A stretch of DNA of 16,612 nt from Chromatiales bacterium. GTDB lineage: Bacteria; Pseudomonadota; Gammaproteobacteria; Chromatiales; Chromatiaceae. The stretch is from NCBI GenBank assembly GCA_022360595.1, contig JAKSCN010000425.1, positions 1 through 16,612 on the forward strand. Direction: 5' to 3'. Position numbers and translations under genes: made by a program. Shown piece after piece: positions 6,611-15,987 of the stretch (within the stretch, counting starts at the first letter, position 1; every line of letters starts with the position of its first letter). The notes beneath the pieces were generated by a model. That model did no database searches and was not told the origin of the DNA. It worked only from the letters and a program-made list of their open reading frames with translations.

Positions 6611-6769
6611 TTATATCGGCAGCTTCCCCAATAAAAAGCGTGAACTCCAACCCAATTCCGCTAATCTGCCTTTGGTTGTTGAGTGATTATCATATTTTAT
6701 ACCCGCGTAACGCAACCCCTTATGATGCAGAGCAACCAACCTGTCACACTCTGGGCAATCAAAAGCCAT
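6611..6769 (-). CDS. Possible small ORF overlapping the recD stop (52 aa)
   Basis: An ATG at 6769 overlaps the recD stop codon in the arrangement ATGGCTTTTGA and opens a 52-codon frame ending at TAA (6611-6613). The predicted peptide starts MAFDCPECDRLVALHHKG, with a CPEC pair and two histidines that could suggest a small zinc site. I recognise no family. No good Shine-Dalgarno is seen, so it would depend on coupling to recD translation. The DNA here is more AT-rich than recD, and part of it also looks like promoter sequence for the ParA-like gene. It may be chance. Confidence 0.2.
   Translation of the reverse strand: MAFDCPECDRLVALHHKGLRYAGIKYDNHSTTKGRLAELGWSSRFLLGKLPI
6686..6715 (-). promoter_or_regulatory. 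Possible promoter of the parA-like gene
   Basis: On the minus strand TTGCGT (6715-6710) is followed after 18 nt by GATAAT (6691-6686), with overlapping TATGAT and TATAAA alternatives in the same AT-rich stretch. It lies about 175 nt before the ParA-like start. The -35 match is poor. The rest of the 247-nt spacer shows no recD terminator, only a short palindrome CCTGCGCAGG near 6565-6574. Confidence 0.25.
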
Positions 6770-8648
6770 CCAGACTAAGCTGTTCTCCCGGAAAATCGGC
6801 AGGTGGCACGCATCTTGTCCGCTCTTCAGCACCATCCCAAAGCAGATCCGGCAGACCGGACAAACGGCGCATCCTGCGGCTGACGGTCTCTGTCAATACA
6901 CGCTCCGGCCCATAGAGATCAAAGCGCTGTTTTGCCCGGGTGATGGCGGTATAGAGCAGCTCGCGAGTGAGCACAGCCGCGTCTAGTTCCGGCAACACCA
7001 GAAGCACCTTATCAAACTCGGAGCCCTGACTTTTATGCACCGTCATGCAATAGGCGCTTTCATGGGCCGGCAGACGCATCGGCGGAATCCAGCGCAAGCG
7101 TCCATCACTGCTGATAAAACAGGCTTTCAAATCACCTTGGGCATCAGGCATCATTATTCCGATGTCGCCATTGTAGAGATGCAGGTTGTAGTCATTGCGC
7201 GTGATCATCAGTGGTCGTCCCGCATACCAGGCCTGTCCGTCTGTTTGCAGCACCCCCGCCACAACCAGAACCTGCTCGATCTCCTGGTTCAACCTGACTG
7301 CGCCATGCGGTCCAACCCGCAGTGCACAGAGCACCTTAAAGCGTTCAAAAGCGCTTAACACCTCTTCTGGCGAACCACCCGCGCGCAGACACGTCAGATA
7401 CCCGCTATAACCCTCGACAAGGGTATCGATCAGCTCCTCCCGAGCAGCTATCCAACCCAGCTCACCCTCAGCACTACCCTGTTGTAGCAACACCAGGCTC
7501 TCGGCTACCTCACCGCTGTTGACCGCCCGGGCCAGACGAGCAATACCGCCGTCACGCTCAAACCGATAACTGTGGCGCAAAGCCACCAAACAGTTGGCCA
7601 GCTCCTCTCTACTCTCTCCTTGCAAAGTTTCTGGCCGAATATCAGAAAGACCGGCAACCTTCCTCGCAAAGCACTGGGAAAAGCCGGGGATATCACCACA
7701 GATATCCCCCAACACTGCTCCTGCCTCCACAGATGCCAGTTGATCCCGGTCACCCAACAGAATCAGGCGGGCTTGATCGGGCAACGCCTCTACGGTTTTA
7801 ACCATTAGCGCCAGATCAACCATTGAGGCTTCATCCAGAATCAGCATATCCACCGGCAACCTATTATCCCTGTCATGCCGAAACCGGCTGGCATTGGGAA
7901 GGGTACCCAACATGCGGTGCAAGGTCTTCGCCTCCATCGGCAAAGCAGCCTGAATCGCTTCAGGCAACTGCAATCGCTGCACCGCACCGCGAATTGACTC
8001 TTGCAGGCGGGCAGCCGCTTTGCCTGTGGGCGCCGCCAAGGCGATTACGGGCTGTTGTCCCTCGGGATACTGCTCCAGCAGCAACGCCAGAATTTTCACC
8101 ACCGTGGTGGTCTTGCCGGTCCCCGGACCACCGGATATCACACACAAGCGCTGCAACAGTGCGGTAACGGCAGCAACCTTCTGCCAATCCACAAAGCTTG
8201 AGTCTGCCTCGGAGACCGGGAAATAGCGCTCCAGCCCCTGACACAACAGGCTCTCATCAATCGCCGTTAAATCAGCCGATGCCCGCTGCAACAGCGCCCG
8301 GGCCAACCGCTGTTCATAGTCCCAGTAGCGGTAGAGATAACAACGCCCCTGGGCATCGAGAATCAGCGGCTTAAACTCCCCAGGCCGCCCCACCACTTTC
8401 GATTGCCGAAGCTCGGCTGCCCACTGGCCGGATGCAGGCAACCCCTCTATACCGGGCAGCACCACGCTCGCAAGATCAAGACAGACATCCCCGCCTGTCG
8501 CAGCCCGCGACGTAAGCGCCGCGATAGTAGCCAACGCACTGCTTCCACCACCATCCAGGCGGCAGAGCAATTTGGCGAAATGGCGATCCAGATCACCAAT
8601 CAGCTCCCGCTCGGCCAGCCTCGACAGCAGCAGCTCGATCTGACTCAT
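6759..8648 (-). CDS. recD: RecBCD subunit RecD (5'-3' helicase, exonuclease V alpha)
   Basis: RecD is the 5'-3' superfamily 1B helicase of the RecBCD enzyme, which processes double-strand DNA ends for recombination and degrades foreign linear DNA. This 629-aa protein has Walker A GGPGTGKT (173-180), the motif LAAPTGKAAARL (204-215), Walker B LILDEASMVD (269-278), LLGDRDQLASVEAGAVLGD (298-316), MTVHKSQGSEF (535-545) and ELLYTAITRAK (563-573) in the standard order. Length matches E. coli RecD (608 aa). Its ATG overlaps the recB stop by four nt (ATGA), with a G-rich GAGGGGG just upstream, so its translation is coupled to recB. It is the last clear gene of the recC-recB-recD operon. No key residue appears lost. 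Confidence 0.96.
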   Translation of the reverse strand: MSQIELLLSRLAERELIGDLDRHFAKLLCRLDGGGSSALATIAALTSRAATGGDVCLDLASVVLPGIEGLPASGQWAAELRQSKVVGRPGEFKPLILDAQGRCYLYRYWDYEQRLARALLQRASADLTAIDESLLCQGLERYFPVSEADSSFVDWQKVAAVTALLQRLCVISGGPGTGKTTTVVKILALLLEQYPEGQQPVIALAAPTGKAAARLQESIRGAVQRLQLPEAIQAALPMEAKTLHRMLGTLPNASRFRHDRDNRLPVDMLILDEASMVDLALMVKTVEALPDQARLILLGDRDQLASVEAGAVLGDICGDIPGFSQCFARKVAGLSDIRPETLQGESREELANCLVALRHSYRFERDGGIARLARAVNSGEVAESLVLLQQGSAEGELGWIAAREELIDTLVEGYSGYLTCLRAGGSPEEVLSAFERFKVLCALRVGPHGAVRLNQEIEQVLVVAGVLQTDGQAWYAGRPLMITRNDYNLHLYNGDIGIMMPDAQGDLKACFISSDGRLRWIPPMRLPAHESAYCMTVHKSQGSEFDKVLLVLPELDAAVLTRELLYTAITRAKQRFDLYGPERVLTETVSRRMRRLSGLPDLLWDGAEERTRCVPPADFPGEQLSLDGF

Positions 8649-11600
8649 ACCGCCGCCCCCTCACTCGCAAAATAACGATCAAGTTCGTTGATCAGTTCAC
8701 TACTGGGGCGGTCACGAAAGACTCCAAATTTCGCCCCTGTCTCAGGCGACATGCCGCGCAGGAAGAGATAGAGAACTCCGCCGATATGGCGATCATAGTG
8801 GTAATCTGGCAGACGTTGTTGCAGATAGCGATGCAGCGCCACGGCGTAAACCAGATACTGCAAAAAGTAGCGCTCCCGGGCTATCGCCTCTGCCAAAGCA
8901 GGTTGATCGTACTCCTCCAGGTGATTGCCAAGCCAGTTTGATTTGTAGTCGAGCAGATAGAAGCGCCCCTGATGCTCAAATACCAAATCGATAAAGCCTT
9001 TCATATAACCGCTGACATCGGTAAAGGCGAGCTGTTGGACCGCCCGCTCCAACACCGGTGTATCGGCATAACCATACCGCCTCAGGATATCAACCAGATC
9101 GCGGCTGTTGATCCGCCCCAGCGGATAATAAAACGGCAATTCGACCAACTTCTGCCGGTTCGTGATTTGGGCCAGCGTCAACCCTGTCTCGTCCAGTGCG
9201 GTCGCCAACACCCGTCTGACCATCGAGACAACCACCGGCTGCCAAGTTTCGGTAAAACCATACTCCTGCAACTTACCCGCGACTACCTCCTCCACCTGGG
9301 GCTGATCGGCCTGGGTAAAATCGATCTCCTCGAATATGCCGTGCAGACAACTACCTGCCAGCGCACCCTTCGGGAAGGTAAAGATGGTGGGACTCTCATC
9401 CTGCTCACTCTCTTCCACCGGACGGGCAGATGCCAATTGATCATAATCGGGCAGCTCACCGTCCTCAGCCTGATAACCGCCGGGATGATGAAACAGCGCC
9501 GAGAAACTAGTGACATTCGCGTAACTCAGGGAACGCCGCTGTAACGTTTTGGCTCTCAGCGATTGATCCACCCCAGCAGCGGCCTCTTCTGGGAGTGTAT
9601 GTGCCACCAGCGCCTGCTCAGGGTCGAGCTGACGGATAGAAATCATTTCACCCATATTTCTAGAAATGGCATGAATTTTATCTAACAATACATTGTCTTT
9701 TATATATTTTTTTATATTTTTTCCATGTAAAACCGGATCAATGCCTTCATCATCAGGAGGGGCCAGCAGCCAAGCAAAAGCGCTCTGCTCTGCCCCCGAC
9801 ACACTTCCCCAATGGAGATAACAGCGGTGCTTGGCGCGGGTCAAGGCAACATAGAGCAACCGTAAGTGCTCCGCCATCTCCTCACGCTGAGCGTGGGGCA
9901 GATCCGCTTCATAGTTGGCCGAGCCCAACTCCAGTACCGGCCGGAACCGGTCTGCAGGATCATGGAACTGATAAGTTCCATCACGTTGCCCCGACTTCAA
10001 TCCGCCATCCCAGGCAAAAGGCACAAACACCACCGGATACTGCAAGCCCTTACTCTTGTGCACAGTGACGATTTGCACCAGATTCTCATCACTCTCAAGC
10101 CGGATCTGATGCTCCTCATCCTCGGCCCGTTCACTCTGCCGCTGTTGAGCCAGCCAGCTCAGCAGACGCCCCATGCTGCCGCCGCTGTCACGCTCATAGC
10201 GATGCAACAGCTCGCCCAAGTGAAACAGATTGGTGAGTCGCCTCTCGCCGTTCTCCAGCTCCAGCAGACGCGGAGCGATAGCCTCACTGCGCAGCAGGTG
10301 ACGAAACATCGGCATAAAGCCCTGCTCGCGCCACTGGCGGTTGCTGGTAACAAACAGCACCTGACGCTGCTCCAGCAACAGATCATCGTGGGCGAGACGC
10401 TCGATATCACCACTGGTTCCTCCCAGCAGATCGGTCGCCAGGGCCGCCTTCAACAAGGCCTCACGCCCAGGCTGGATAATCGCTTGCAGCAACCGCTCCA
10501 ACTCCTGGGCCTCCCAGCTATGGAAAACGTTGCCGGGCGAGCGCTGCACACTGTGAATGCCACGACTGTGTAGCGCCTGGCGCATCAGCTCCCCTTGATG
10601 ATGACTGCGCACCAGCACAGCGATATCCCCTGCCGCCAACAACCGACCATCCAACGTCACCTCACCGGACAACAGACGGGCGATCTCATTGGCGCTGTCC
10701 GCGGCAGCCAGGTTGGCGGCGGCCTCTTTATTGAGTGGGGCCGATTTGGGCTCGCTTGGGATGTAGTTGATACACAGCGCCCCCCTCTCACCAAGAGGAT
10801 CGGACAACACCGCCCGCTCCCGCTCGGCCGCCTTGGCCTCATGGTAAGTTATTTGTGAGAAAAGAAAGCTAGTCTGTTGATTAAAAAGTGTATTGACTGC
10901 TTCGATCAGTTCAGGGTCAGAGCGCCAGTTGGTGACCAGCGTATAACTGTTATCCACCTGCTCCCGCGCCTGCAGATAGGCAAAGATATCCGCCCCCCGA
11001 AAGCTATAGATCGCCTGTTTCGGGTCGCCTACGAGATAGACCGGCGCTTTTACTCCGCTATAGATTTGGCTGAAAATCCGGTACTGAACCGGATCAGTAT
11101 CCTGAAACTCATCAATCAGCGCCGCCCGGTATTGTTGCCGCAACGACTGGACCAAATACCCCGACTCATCAGCCTCCAGCGCCTGATCCAAATTGAGCAA
11201 TAGATCATCGTAACCCAACAGACGTTGAGCCGCTTTACGCCGCTGCAATTCACTATCGGCATAGCTCAGTAGACGCTGCTGCAACCCCACATAACATTGC
11301 CGATAGGCTTCAACCCGCGCATGCCAAGCCAGCCATAGCTGTTCACATCGTTCAAAAAACGAATGCTCGGGGGGCTCACCGCCCTTCTTCAGGGCGCCCA
11401 CCATGAAACCGGGGGTGAAACGCTCCAACTGAGCAAAAGGGGCTTGCGCATCTCCAGCCAGGTACTCATTCAGCTTCGTTATCCAGTTTTCCAGATGGTC
11501 TTTGCGGTACTTGGTTCGCAATAGTCCTGGGGCAGTACGCAGTAGAGTGGAAATCTCTTCAGCGTTTTCTGACCAAAGCGATTTAGCCTTTAGGAAGGCC

Positions 11601-12241
11601 TCCTCAAACGCCCGTTCAACACTTTGCAGATCACTCTCCTGCTCGACACCACGCACTTCCAGATAAGGCTTGGCCAGCTTCCCCCTTAGAAAACCAGTTA
11701 AATTATCGGCGGTAACACATTGTTCCAAAAGATAATTAGCCAGATCAGAATTGGCATCCTGGATCTCAATGCGCCAGAAGTCATCCACAATCTCTTGCAG
11801 CAGCGACTGCTCATCCAGCAGCATCTCAGCACGAAACGGCGCACTGCTCTCGAAGGCGCTATCGGCGAGAGCACGCTGACAAAAGCCGTGAATGGTGAAA
11901 ATAGCCGCCCGGTCAAAATCGAGCACTGCCCGCTGCAGTAGACGCTGCCAACGCTGCGGATCTTCAGCCCGATCAAGCAGCGCACTGATCAATGGGTCAT
12001 CCGACGCACCGTTCTGGAACGCGATTTGCCCCTTAACCAACTGAGCACGAATACGCTCCCTCAGCTCAGCGGTAGCCGCCTTGGTATAGGTCACCACCAA
12101 AACGTTCTCGACCGCCAGTTCAGCCTCCAGCACCAGGCGCAGAAACAGGCCTGCAATGGTATAGGTCTTACCGGTGCCCGCCCCCGCTTCAATCAGATTT
12201 ATCCCCTGCAGCGGCGCTTCCAGCAGATCAAGCTGCTCCAT
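8645..12241 (-). CDS. recB: RecBCD subunit RecB (3'-5' helicase and nuclease)
   Basis: RecB (1198 aa) supplies the 3'-5' helicase and the only nuclease site of RecBCD. The UvrD-like helicase has Walker A EAGAGTGKT (18-26), TYTKAATAELRERI (51-64), FTIHGFCQRAL (115-125), Walker B LIDEFQDTDPVQ (375-386), VGDPKQAIYSFRGAD, TVHKSKGLQYPVVFVPF and LLYVALTRAKHRCYL. The C-terminal RecB-type nuclease domain contains GFIDLVF with D1085 and LLDYKSNWLG with D1098 and K1100; their spacing matches the E. coli catalytic residues D1067, D1080 and K1082. The length is close to E. coli RecB (1180 aa). The ATG at 12241 overlaps the recC stop by one base (TGATG), with GGGAGGT seven nt upstream. A lysine- and isoleucine-rich stretch near residues 835-865 is encoded by unusually AT-rich DNA. 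All catalytic residues are present, so an active enzyme is expected. Confidence 0.97.
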   Translation of the reverse strand: MEQLDLLEAPLQGINLIEAGAGTGKTYTIAGLFLRLVLEAELAVENVLVVTYTKAATAELRERIRAQLVKGQIAFQNGASDDPLISALLDRAEDPQRWQRLLQRAVLDFDRAAIFTIHGFCQRALADSAFESSAPFRAEMLLDEQSLLQEIVDDFWRIEIQDANSDLANYLLEQCVTADNLTGFLRGKLAKPYLEVRGVEQESDLQSVERAFEEAFLKAKSLWSENAEEISTLLRTAPGLLRTKYRKDHLENWITKLNEYLAGDAQAPFAQLERFTPGFMVGALKKGGEPPEHSFFERCEQLWLAWHARVEAYRQCYVGLQQRLLSYADSELQRRKAAQRLLGYDDLLLNLDQALEADESGYLVQSLRQQYRAALIDEFQDTDPVQYRIFSQIYSGVKAPVYLVGDPKQAIYSFRGADIFAYLQAREQVDNSYTLVTNWRSDPELIEAVNTLFNQQTSFLFSQITYHEAKAAERERAVLSDPLGERGALCINYIPSEPKSAPLNKEAAANLAAADSANEIARLLSGEVTLDGRLLAAGDIAVLVRSHHQGELMRQALHSRGIHSVQRSPGNVFHSWEAQELERLLQAIIQPGREALLKAALATDLLGGTSGDIERLAHDDLLLEQRQVLFVTSNRQWREQGFMPMFRHLLRSEAIAPRLLELENGERRLTNLFHLGELLHRYERDSGGSMGRLLSWLAQQRQSERAEDEEHQIRLESDENLVQIVTVHKSKGLQYPVVFVPFAWDGGLKSGQRDGTYQFHDPADRFRPVLELGSANYEADLPHAQREEMAEHLRLLYVALTRAKHRCYLHWGSVSGAEQSAFAWLLAPPDDEGIDPVLHGKNIKKYIKDNVLLDKIHAISRNMGEMISIRQLDPEQALVAHTLPEEAAAGVDQSLRAKTLQRRSLSYANVTSFSALFHHPGGYQAEDGELPDYDQLASARPVEESEQDESPTIFTFPKGALAGSCLHGIFEEIDFTQADQPQVEEVVAGKLQEYGFTETWQPVVVSMVRRVLATALDETGLTLAQITNRQKLVELPFYYPLGRINSRDLVDILRRYGYADTPVLERAVQQLAFTDVSGYMKGFIDLVFEHQGRFYLLDYKSNWLGNHLEEYDQPALAEAIARERYFLQYLVYAVALHRYLQQRLPDYHYDRHIGGVLYLFLRGMSPETGAKFGVFRDRPSSELINELDRYFASEGAAV

Positions 12242-15200
12242 CAGAGCACCTCCCTGATCGCCAGGAACGGGCCAAATACCTGTTCACTCAGCGCTTCAAA
12301 CTGCCCATCCAGCACATTCAGGTCGCGAAAGGCGAAGCGGTAGTAGGCGTTAGCCGACTCGGGATAGTTGGTAAACTGGCCATTCCAGGCGTTCCAGGCC
12401 TGACTCATACACTGCTCCCGCTCTTTACCACCATGCAACGCCTCGGCGTAAGCCAGTGCACTCTTGGGAAACAGATGCAAGGGCTCGGATAACCCCTGCC
12501 AATAGAGCTCCAGCAACTGCCCAAGCTGGGCTTCGGCATCTGCCAGTGGTCCAAACCGCCAGTGCTGATCGGCATGATAACAGCGGCTGGCGGAAGCAAC
12601 CCCATTAGGCGCCACCAGATTGAGCAGCAGGTGACGAATCCACAGACGTAGCTGATCCCGCGCCGGCAGTCTGTTGATACTGTAGTAAACGAGCCCGTCC
12701 GGCTTAACATTTTCCAGCTTACCCGCGAGACGAAAAGCACCGATGGTGAGATCAACATCCAGGCTTTCACCGAACTCATCCACCCCCGTATCGTCCAAAC
12801 CAGCGACAAAATCTTCGGCCTCGCCAGCCAGCCCGGCAAAATAGTGCTCGCCATATTGTCCATGGGCCAATTCACCGGCGGCACGGGTACGTTCGAGCAG
12901 ATCGACCGTCCCCTCTCCCGCAAGCAGATGATCAATCATCTCAAGCTGGAGATCGGCCGCCTCAAAGTAATCCAGGTGTATAGGATCCCGGCTATCCAAC
13001 TCCCCCGCTGTTGAGTCGAGCTGAATTCCCAGCCGGTGGCGTAGTAGAAAACGCACCGGATTATCAAAAAAACCGAGGAGCTGCGGTAGCTCGACCTGGC
13101 GCCACACCTCATCAGGCACAGACAGTTTTTCGCCGCTGAAAAATACCGCCGGTCGAGATACGCTGCTAGAGAGAGTTTGCGCAGCAGCAGCCATTACGCT
13201 GGAGTAGCTAAACAACCGGTGGTTGGGGTCAAAGTAGTGAGGATTGAACGGCTGCAGCGGATGAGTTGTTACAATACTTTCTTCCATTTTACTTGCAGTT
13301 TCCACTGTAACAATCTGTTTTATATAATCAATCAGCTCACTCACTAATGTTGAGGGAGGAATAGTGCTATTGTCCCGCAGATCCTGCCCTGTGTAGCTGA
13401 TATAGAAACACTGACGCGCTGAAGCGAGTGTTTCCAGAAACAGATAGCGATCGTCGGCACGGCGTGATCGATCACCCAGACGGTGGTCTCTGCCCAACAG
13501 ATCAAACCCCGCAGGGCGCTGTTCACGGGGGAAAGCGCCGTCATTCATACCGATCAGACAGATCACCTTGAATGGCAGACTACGCATTGGTGTCAAGGCG
13601 CAGAAGGTGGTACCACCGCCCAGGAATCGGCGCTGACCGCTAATTCCTTCCAGTTGCCGGCGAAGCCAGGGGCGTACCAGCTCAATCGAAACCCTGACGT
13701 TGCCCGCTGCCTCGCTAGCCAGCCCCGCCATCTCTCCCAACAACTCGCGCAGTTGTTGCAACTCCTGCACCTCCTGGTCATCGGCTACAAAAAACCGCCC
13801 CAACAGATGCAACAGCAGCTCACTCCACTCACCCAGACTCTTCTGACCGGCAAGCTGAGACTCCAAGGCAAACACTGCTTCTATAAAGGCGCTCAAGCTC
13901 CCCATCAAAGCCCCGGCTGAGCCCTCAACATCGTCTACCGGCAACAGTCCTTCGAACAGGTGCTCCCCACTGCCGGGCAGTGCATAACCCAGCAGCAACC
14001 GATCGAGACCAAAACGCCAGCTATTCTGGTCGGTTTCGGGCAATTCCAAACCGGCCCGCATCGCCCCATCTCGACCCCAACGAATAGCCGCCTGCTCAAT
14101 CCAGGCGGTGATCTGGGGCAAATCGTCCGCCGTCAGACCAAAACAGCGTGCCACCGCCGGCTCCTCCAGCAGGGCTAACAGGCGGTTATTCTCATAACGG
14201 GTCGTGGGCAGGGTCAGTAGCTGCAGAAAGGCTTCGCTCACCCCCTTGCCAGACAGAGTGTTGCGATCTGCAATGGCAAAGGGAATCCGACGCCCCTCGC
14301 CAGTTTCGGCAAACACCGCCTCGATATAGGGGGCGTAGGCGTCCATGTCCGGTGTCATCACCAATACATCATCAGGGTTCAGGTCCGGGTGGCGGTCGAA
14401 CAGCCCCAAAAGCTGATCATGCAGCACCTCAACCTCACGCATCGGGCTGTGGCAACTATGAATCTGCAGGGAATCATCCTGATCGCGCAGCACAAAGTCA
14501 CCGGCAGGCTCAACCAGATCCAGAATATCCTGCTGAACGGCCTGCAGCAGGGTCGTCCTATCAGGCGCCCGAAAATCCTCAGCACTGCCCGGGTCAAAGG
14601 ACTGGATCTGGGCAAAGAAGTCCCTCCCCTGCTTACCCCAAGAGGCCAGCAGCGGATTACCCACTTCCAGATAGAGCGCCTCATCGCTGCTCGACTCCAG
14701 CACCCGTCGGCTCACCTCAGCCTGATCCTGAATATCCAGCCAGTAGGCCTGACAGGGATTGAGTAGCAACAGATGGACATTGGTGTAGTGTGCCAGCAGC
14801 TCTACTATAGAGAGATAGCCCGGCGACAGCGCCACCAGTCCGAAAAACACTACCCGTGGTGGCAACAACTCACCATCAAGCTCACCACGACTGTGCGAAC
14901 TAAACAACCGCTGCTGCAGAGCTACCCAATGTTCACTGTCGCTCTGCGCCGCCAACTGCCGCCACAGACTGGCCTGCCACTCATCACCGGCAATAACAGA
15001 CTGCCCCTGCTGCCAACGCGCGATCCAGTCGGGCCGATAGACCAGATAGGCATCAAGGCAGCGGGTCACCTGCTCAGCCAGCTCATACTGGCCAAACTCA
15101 TCCTGGCTATCCAGATAGCGGGCAACGGGAGCGAATGCCGGCTGATCCCGCAACGCTTGGAGTAATGCCAGCACCCGCCACACCATCAGCTTGGGATCAT

Positions 15201-15453
15201 AGCTGTTAGTTTGAGGCACATCGGACAACCATTGCCCCAACACCTGCCAGATAAAGCCCGCCGGCAATGGAAATTCGACGTTGGAGCAGATCCCCAAACG
15301 ATCCGCCAACTGCAGCGACAGCCAGCGCCCCATCCCCGGATGCTGCACCACTACCTGCTCCTGACTGAAGGGCCCCAAAGGCTCCGCACGCATTAACGCC
15401 GCCAGCCGGTCAGCCAGCGATTCAAGTCGATTACTTTGGAACAGATGCAGCAT
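12241..15453 (-). CDS. recC: RecBCD subunit RecC (Chi-recognition scaffold)
   Basis: RecC (1070 aa; E. coli about 1122) holds the RecB and RecD subunits, carries tunnels for the two DNA strands and reads the Chi site; it has a dead helicase fold. It is recognised by the N-terminus MLHLFQSNRLESLADRLA, by QHPGMGRWLSLQLADRLGI (37-55) followed by FPLPAGFIW (61-69), by CLIGMNDGAFPREQRP in the middle of the protein (around residue 630), and by TIPPSTLVSELIDY further on. The start is ATG at 15453; the Shine-Dalgarno is weak (AGAG about 9 nt upstream). It lies 38 nt after the stop of a small gene on the same strand, so transcription may begin upstream of that gene. The order recC-recB-recD lacks the ptrA gene found between recC and recB in E. 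coli. Which Chi sequence it recognises cannot be told from this window. Confidence 0.96.
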   Translation of the reverse strand: MLHLFQSNRLESLADRLAALMRAEPLGPFSQEQVVVQHPGMGRWLSLQLADRLGICSNVEFPLPAGFIWQVLGQWLSDVPQTNSYDPKLMVWRVLALLQALRDQPAFAPVARYLDSQDEFGQYELAEQVTRCLDAYLVYRPDWIARWQQGQSVIAGDEWQASLWRQLAAQSDSEHWVALQQRLFSSHSRGELDGELLPPRVVFFGLVALSPGYLSIVELLAHYTNVHLLLLNPCQAYWLDIQDQAEVSRRVLESSSDEALYLEVGNPLLASWGKQGRDFFAQIQSFDPGSAEDFRAPDRTTLLQAVQQDILDLVEPAGDFVLRDQDDSLQIHSCHSPMREVEVLHDQLLGLFDRHPDLNPDDVLVMTPDMDAYAPYIEAVFAETGEGRRIPFAIADRNTLSGKGVSEAFLQLLTLPTTRYENNRLLALLEEPAVARCFGLTADDLPQITAWIEQAAIRWGRDGAMRAGLELPETDQNSWRFGLDRLLLGYALPGSGEHLFEGLLPVDDVEGSAGALMGSLSAFIEAVFALESQLAGQKSLGEWSELLLHLLGRFFVADDQEVQELQQLRELLGEMAGLASEAAGNVRVSIELVRPWLRRQLEGISGQRRFLGGGTTFCALTPMRSLPFKVICLIGMNDGAFPREQRPAGFDLLGRDHRLGDRSRRADDRYLFLETLASARQCFYISYTGQDLRDNSTIPPSTLVSELIDYIKQIVTVETASKMEESIVTTHPLQPFNPHYFDPNHRLFSYSSVMAAAAQTLSSSVSRPAVFFSGEKLSVPDEVWRQVELPQLLGFFDNPVRFLLRHRLGIQLDSTAGELDSRDPIHLDYFEAADLQLEMIDHLLAGEGTVDLLERTRAAGELAHGQYGEHYFAGLAGEAEDFVAGLDDTGVDEFGESLDVDLTIGAFRLAGKLENVKPDGLVYYSINRLPARDQLRLWIRHLLLNLVAPNGVASASRCYHADQHWRFGPLADAEAQLGQLLELYWQGLSEPLHLFPKSALAYAEALHGGKEREQCMSQAWNAWNGQFTNYPESANAYYRFAFRDLNVLDGQFEALSEQVFGPFLAIREVL

Positions 15454-15491
15454 TCAGGAGACTCTAAAAAATAGTAGATCCTATCTATTAA

Positions 15492-15833
15492 CTAGACAGA
15501 ATCTTCATAAATCACTTCGATCAAACCGACAATATTGTTATTGAGTTCTTCAAGATCCTCTGCTGGTATCCACCACTCAGTATGTCGGCTTCCGCCAACA
15601 GTTTCGATGTTATACCGATTGGCAAAGGACTTTTTTACATGGAATTTTGTCACATAGCCTTTACCAAACTGGCTGACGTTCCATCTATTTACCTCGATAG
15701 CGTATTGCTCGTTAGTTACTGGATAGAAAATCGGTTGATCCGGTAAGCGCGGTGGCCATTTTTTATAACCACTGGCAATGACTAAATCGAGCTCCTTTTG
15801 TCCACAGGGACGATACATAGTAACCGTTTCCAT
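15492..15833 (-). CDS. Small conserved protein, possible ADP-ribosyltransferase-like fold
   Basis: This 113-aa protein of unknown function begins METVTMYRPCGQKEL. The chosen ATG at 15833 has GAGAG about 10 nt upstream; a longer frame from 15878 adds 15 residues with no resemblance to the family as I remember it. The pattern is YRPCG followed by a helix ELDLVIASGY, PPRLPDQPIFYPV, a helix, a strand GYVTKFHV (59-66), VGGSRHTEWWIPAEDLEELN (79-98) and a final strand IVGLIEVIYE. Proteins with this pattern are often annotated 'ADP-ribosylation/crystallin J1'. The strand-helix order and the acidic E86 next to a tryptophan pair near the end are reminiscent of compact ADP-ribosyltransferase folds, but I cannot identify a complete catalytic triad. 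No signal peptide or membrane segment is present. It precedes recC by 38 nt on the same strand and may be co-transcribed with recCBD. The gene is probably real; its function is unknown. Confidence 0.7.
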   Translation of the reverse strand: METVTMYRPCGQKELDLVIASGYKKWPPRLPDQPIFYPVTNEQYAIEVNRWNVSQFGKGYVTKFHVKKSFANRYNIETVGGSRHTEWWIPAEDLEELNNNIVGLIEVIYEDSV

Positions 15834-15987
15834 ATTTGTCAGTCTCTCACCGCCGATTCCAATCGTAAATGCTCTCATTTTACCCTGAGTTGCGGCTCAA
15901 ACCATGAATCTATTGCAAAGGCTCATGCGTTGAACTTGCAGAAGACTTATACTCGCTTCCCTATATGGATAATCAGCAACAACGCCT

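Noticed and set aside
15467..15491. Possible terminator between the small gene and recC (ATAG...CTAT then T-run)
   Set aside because: The stem is only four A/T-rich pairs, unlikely to terminate. Co-transcription into recC seems more likely.
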